This document shows, piece after piece, positions 61,750 to 64,000 of a DNA stretch of 64,000 bases. Location: assembly GCF_045277565.1 (NCBI RefSeq), contig NZ_CP123584.1:3472001-3536000 (forward strand), read 5' to 3'. The notes below the pieces were generated by a model, which saw nothing but the letters and a program-made list of their open reading frames with translations, was not told the DNA's origin and made no database searches. The stretch is from Aliisedimentitalea scapharcae. GTDB lineage: Bacteria; Pseudomonadota; Alphaproteobacteria; Rhodobacterales; Rhodobacteraceae. How positions within the stretch are numbered: position 1 is the first letter of the stretch; each line of letters opens with the position of its first letter. The position numbers were made by a program, and so were the translations under genes.

Positions 61750-63210
61750 ATGCAAAACTATCAGCCCTATGTAGATGGGCGCACGATACCCTGGTCTGGT
61801 TCCTGGATTGACAGCGTGGATCCTGCCAATGGTCAGGTGTGGTCCCGTGTTGCCCGCTGTGGCGCGGATGAGGCAGATTTGGCGATCAGGTCTGCTGACA
61901 AAGCATTTCGCGAGGGTGCTTGGGCTGATGCAACTGCGGCTCAGCGCGCTGATATCCTGGATCGACTGGCTGATCATCTGGAAACCCATTGGCAGGTGCT
62001 GGTCGAACCTGAAGTGCGCGACAATGGCAAGCGCATCACCGAAGTGCGCGGGCAGTTTTCGGGTTTGCACAGCTGGTATCGCCACTTTGCCGCCGAGGCC
62101 CGCACGCTGACGGTTGAACCGCAGGCCAACGCCATTCCCGGTGTCACCAGCGCCGCACATCCGCAACCTTATGGAGTCGTGGTGGCGATCACGCCCTGGA
62201 ATTCGCCGCTGATGATCCTGGCGTGGAAATTGGCCCCCGCTCTGGCCGCCGGTAACACTGTGGTTGTGAAACCGTCGGAAATGGCCTCGGCCTCCACCGT
62301 CGAATTTGCCCGGCTGGCGCACGAGGCCGGGCTGCCCGCCGGGGTTCTGAACGTGGTCACCGGATTGGGGCACGAAGTTGGCGAGGCCCTGGTGCGCCAC
62401 CCGCTGACCCGCAAGGTGACATTCACCGGATCTGATTTTGGCGGTCGCAAAGTGGCCGAGGCCGCATCAGCCGGCGTGGTGCCCACCACGCTGGAGCTGG
62501 GTGGCAAGTCGGCGCAGGTGGTGTTTGCCGACGCTGATATCGACAATGCGATCAACGGGGTTCTGTCGGGAATTTTCCTGTCCAATGGCCAAACCTGTGT
62601 GGCCGGATCGCGGCTGTTGGTCGAAGAGACGGTCAAAGACACCTTTGTCTCCCGCATCATTGAGCGCGCCCGCGCGCTGCGGCTGGGTGACCCGATGGAT
62701 CCCGACACTCAGGTTGCACCGCTGGCCAACGAACCGCATCTGCGCAAGGTCCGTTCGATGATCGTGCAGGCCAAGGATGACGGCGCCACCTGTCTGCTGG
62801 ACGGATTGGAAACGGCAGCGGGGCGGGACGGATATTATGTCGGTCCAACGATCTTTGACGACGTCACCACAGATATGCAGCTATGGCGCGAAGAGGTGTT
62901 TGGCCCGGTTCTGGCCGTGACCAGCTTTTCCAGTGAGGCCGAGGCAATCGCGCTGGCCAATGACAGCGACTATGGGCTGGCTGGCGGTGTCTGGACCACG
63001 GATGCCGACAAGGGCGCCCGGGTGGCCAACGCCATCCACAGCGGCACCGTCTATATCAACCATTATCGCAGCGTTGACCCTGGCGCGCCTATCGGCGGCA
63101 TCAAGCTGTCCGGTTATGGCCGCGAATTGGGGCCGGATGCGGTGAAGGACTTCTTGCAGGTGAAATCTGTCTGGACCGGCACAGCCCCGGTTCCGGACCC
63201 GTTTCCCTGA
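61750..63210 (+). CDS. NAD(P)-dependent aldehyde dehydrogenase
   Basis: A 486-residue aldehyde dehydrogenase with PWNSP and Asn151, FTGSDFGGR, LELGGKSA with Glu249, and GQTC with nucleophile Cys283; EEVFGPVLAV lies in the last third. The start at 61750 has an AAAGAGG site; ATGs at 61657 and 61726 are in frame but the first overlaps the deacylase gene. In this setting it could oxidise the aldehyde made by the ComDE-like decarboxylase. It precedes a Rieske oxygenase gene by 67 bases. Confidence 0.92.
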   Translation: MQNYQPYVDGRTIPWSGSWIDSVDPANGQVWSRVARCGADEADLAIRSADKAFREGAWADATAAQRADILDRLADHLETHWQVLVEPEVRDNGKRITEVRGQFSGLHSWYRHFAAEARTLTVEPQANAIPGVTSAAHPQPYGVVVAITPWNSPLMILAWKLAPALAAGNTVVVKPSEMASASTVEFARLAHEAGLPAGVLNVVTGLGHEVGEALVRHPLTRKVTFTGSDFGGRKVAEAASAGVVPTTLELGGKSAQVVFADADIDNAINGVLSGIFLSNGQTCVAGSRLLVEETVKDTFVSRIIERARALRLGDPMDPDTQVAPLANEPHLRKVRSMIVQAKDDGATCLLDGLETAAGRDGYYVGPTIFDDVTTDMQLWREEVFGPVLAVTSFSSEAEAIALANDSDYGLAGGVWTTDADKGARVANAIHSGTVYINHYRSVDPGAPIGGIKLSGYGRELGPDAVKDFLQVKSVWTGTAPVPDPFP

Positions 63211-63277
63211 CCGCCAAACACGCCCGAACACGCGCCAACACAGACACATAAAGACAAAGACGACATCGGAGGACCCC

Positions 63278-64000
63278 ATGAACGAGATATTCAAAGCGCC
63301 CGAAGGCGATTTCCGCGGCCACGACCAGCAGGATGTCTGGTCACAGACCGCTGATCCCGAGCTGAGCGAAGTTGGCCCCGGCACCGTCTGTGGTGAATAT
63401 ATGCGCCGGTTCTGGATGCCGGTGGCAATGACCGATCAGATCGGCGATCTGCCCTATCGCATCCGCATCCTGGGCGAAGATCTGGTGCTGTTTCGTGAAA
63501 CCGGCGAAGGTCGGCTGGGGCTGACCCACCTGCATTGCGCGCATCGCAACATGAGCCTGGAATTCGGCATCATCGAACCCGGCGGCATCCGATGTTCCTA
63601 TCACGGATGGAAATACGGGCTGGACGGCACGATCAAGGAAACCCCCTGTGAACCTGTGGCCTCGCAGGTCAAGAAGAAAGCCTGTCTGGGTGCCTATCCG
63701 GTGATCGAATACAAAGGCCTGGCCTTTGCCTATATGGGGCCGCGCGATCAGCAACCGCCGTTCCCGGTGATGGATACCTTTGACGAAGACGGCGATGAAA
63801 TGTTGCCGTCGCTGATCAAATCACCCTGCAACTGGCTGCAGGTGATGGAAAACGCCTGGGATCCCTTTCACGTGGTCTATCTGCACACATTGGCCGCGCG
63901 GGTGCAGTTCCATGAAAGCTTTGCCCATATGCCGATGATCGAATTCCACGAGGCCAAATTCGGGGAGTTTTATACCAATGTGCGCCGCGACGGGGATTTT
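63278..64000 (+). CDS. Rieske non-heme iron oxygenase, large subunit (partial)
   Basis: The first 241 residues are present; the gene continues beyond the window. The Rieske ligands are CAH and CSYHGW (C-x-H, 17 residues, C-x2-H). The mononuclear iron site follows as AWDPFHVVYLH, giving the D-x2-H-x4-H pattern with Asn/Glu ahead of it. The layout resembles phthalate-dioxygenase-type oxygenases. The start has a GGAGG site 5 bases before the ATG. It may hydroxylate, and so demethylate or ring-open, the pathway substrate. The reductase is not in the window. Confidence 0.9.
   Translation, partial: MNEIFKAPEGDFRGHDQQDVWSQTADPELSEVGPGTVCGEYMRRFWMPVAMTDQIGDLPYRIRILGEDLVLFRETGEGRLGLTHLHCAHRNMSLEFGIIEPGGIRCSYHGWKYGLDGTIKETPCEPVASQVKKKACLGAYPVIEYKGLAFAYMGPRDQQPPFPVMDTFDEDGDEMLPSLIKSPCNWLQVMENAWDPFHVVYLHTLAARVQFHESFAHMPMIEFHEAKFGEFYTNVRRDGDF

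Noticed and set aside
1..64000. Mobile element, CRISPR array, tRNA or rRNA
   Set aside because: I looked for transposase or integrase genes, regular repeats with spacers, and tRNA-like cloverleafs, and found none that I could support by eye.

Overview
The window looks like chromosomal DNA of a marine Roseobacter-group alphaproteobacterium (Rhodobacterales). I infer this from the high GC content (about 60% by eye), the tight ATGA/TGATG-coupled operons, many TRAP and ABC uptake systems with LysR, IclR, TetR and GlxA regulators, several non-pyrrolysine MttB-family proteins, sarcosine oxidase, and a DddQ-type DMSP-lyase cupin. I saw no rRNA, tRNA, CRISPR array, insertion sequence, integrase or phage gene. 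Almost the whole window is catabolic and transport genes.

Layout. 1-3.7 kb (minus): class III aminotransferase (cut by the window edge), aldehyde dehydrogenase and MttB paralogue 1, with a divergent GcvA-type LysR gene. 4.7-6.8 kb: EamA permease and YeiH-type exporter. 7.1-13.0 kb: GMC oxidoreductase divergent from a Tat-exported TRAP system (dctPQM) and an IclR regulator, with a palindrome between them. 13.1-17.7 kb: marR, periplasmic adaptor and RND pump operon. 17.8-21.9 kb: TAXI-TRAP system with a UspA gene. 22.5-31.5 kb: seven-gene minus-strand operon of Pot-type ABC transporter, trimethylamine dehydrogenase-like flavoprotein, MttB paralogue 2 and class III aminotransferase, under a divergent TetR/BetI-like regulator. 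32.6-35.4 kb: overlapping plus-strand operon of two mandelate-racemase/muconate-lactonizing enzymes and a DddQ-like cupin. 35.5-41.2 kb: MttB paralogue 3 and two NADH:flavin oxidoreductases (minus), with a divergent LysR gene. 42.5-47.4 kb: GlxA/GbdR-like regulator, desaturase-fold oxygenase plus Rieske ferredoxin, MATE and AEC transporters. 47.6-53.7 kb: soxBDAG-ridA operon and a divergent XRE-cupin regulator. 53.8-57.3 kb: polar amino-acid ABC transporter. 57.4-64 kb: LysR, split sulfopyruvate-decarboxylase-like enzyme (ComE/ComD), HisC-like aminotransferase, DoeB-like deacylase, aldehyde dehydrogenase and a Rieske oxygenase cut by the window end.

How the parts may work together. The middle of the window reads as a locus for taking up and dismantling N-methylated amines or related onium compounds. 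A Pot-type importer brings the compound in, racemases adjust its stereochemistry, MttB-family and TMADH-like enzymes remove methyl groups, aminotransferases and an aldehyde dehydrogenase handle the residue, and sarcosine oxidase collects the last N-methyl group. The substrate is not determined by the sequence; betaines such as proline or hydroxyproline betaine, and DMSP-like compounds, are candidates. The right end (53.8-64 kb) looks like a second pathway: amino acid uptake, deacylation, transamination, 2-oxo-acid decarboxylation and aldehyde oxidation. Its divergent promoters share an AT-rich motif, so they probably form one LysR regulon.

Recurring regulatory architecture: palindromes lie in most of the divergent promoters, rho-independent terminators close several operons, and strong hairpins lie just downstream of the solute-binding-protein genes.
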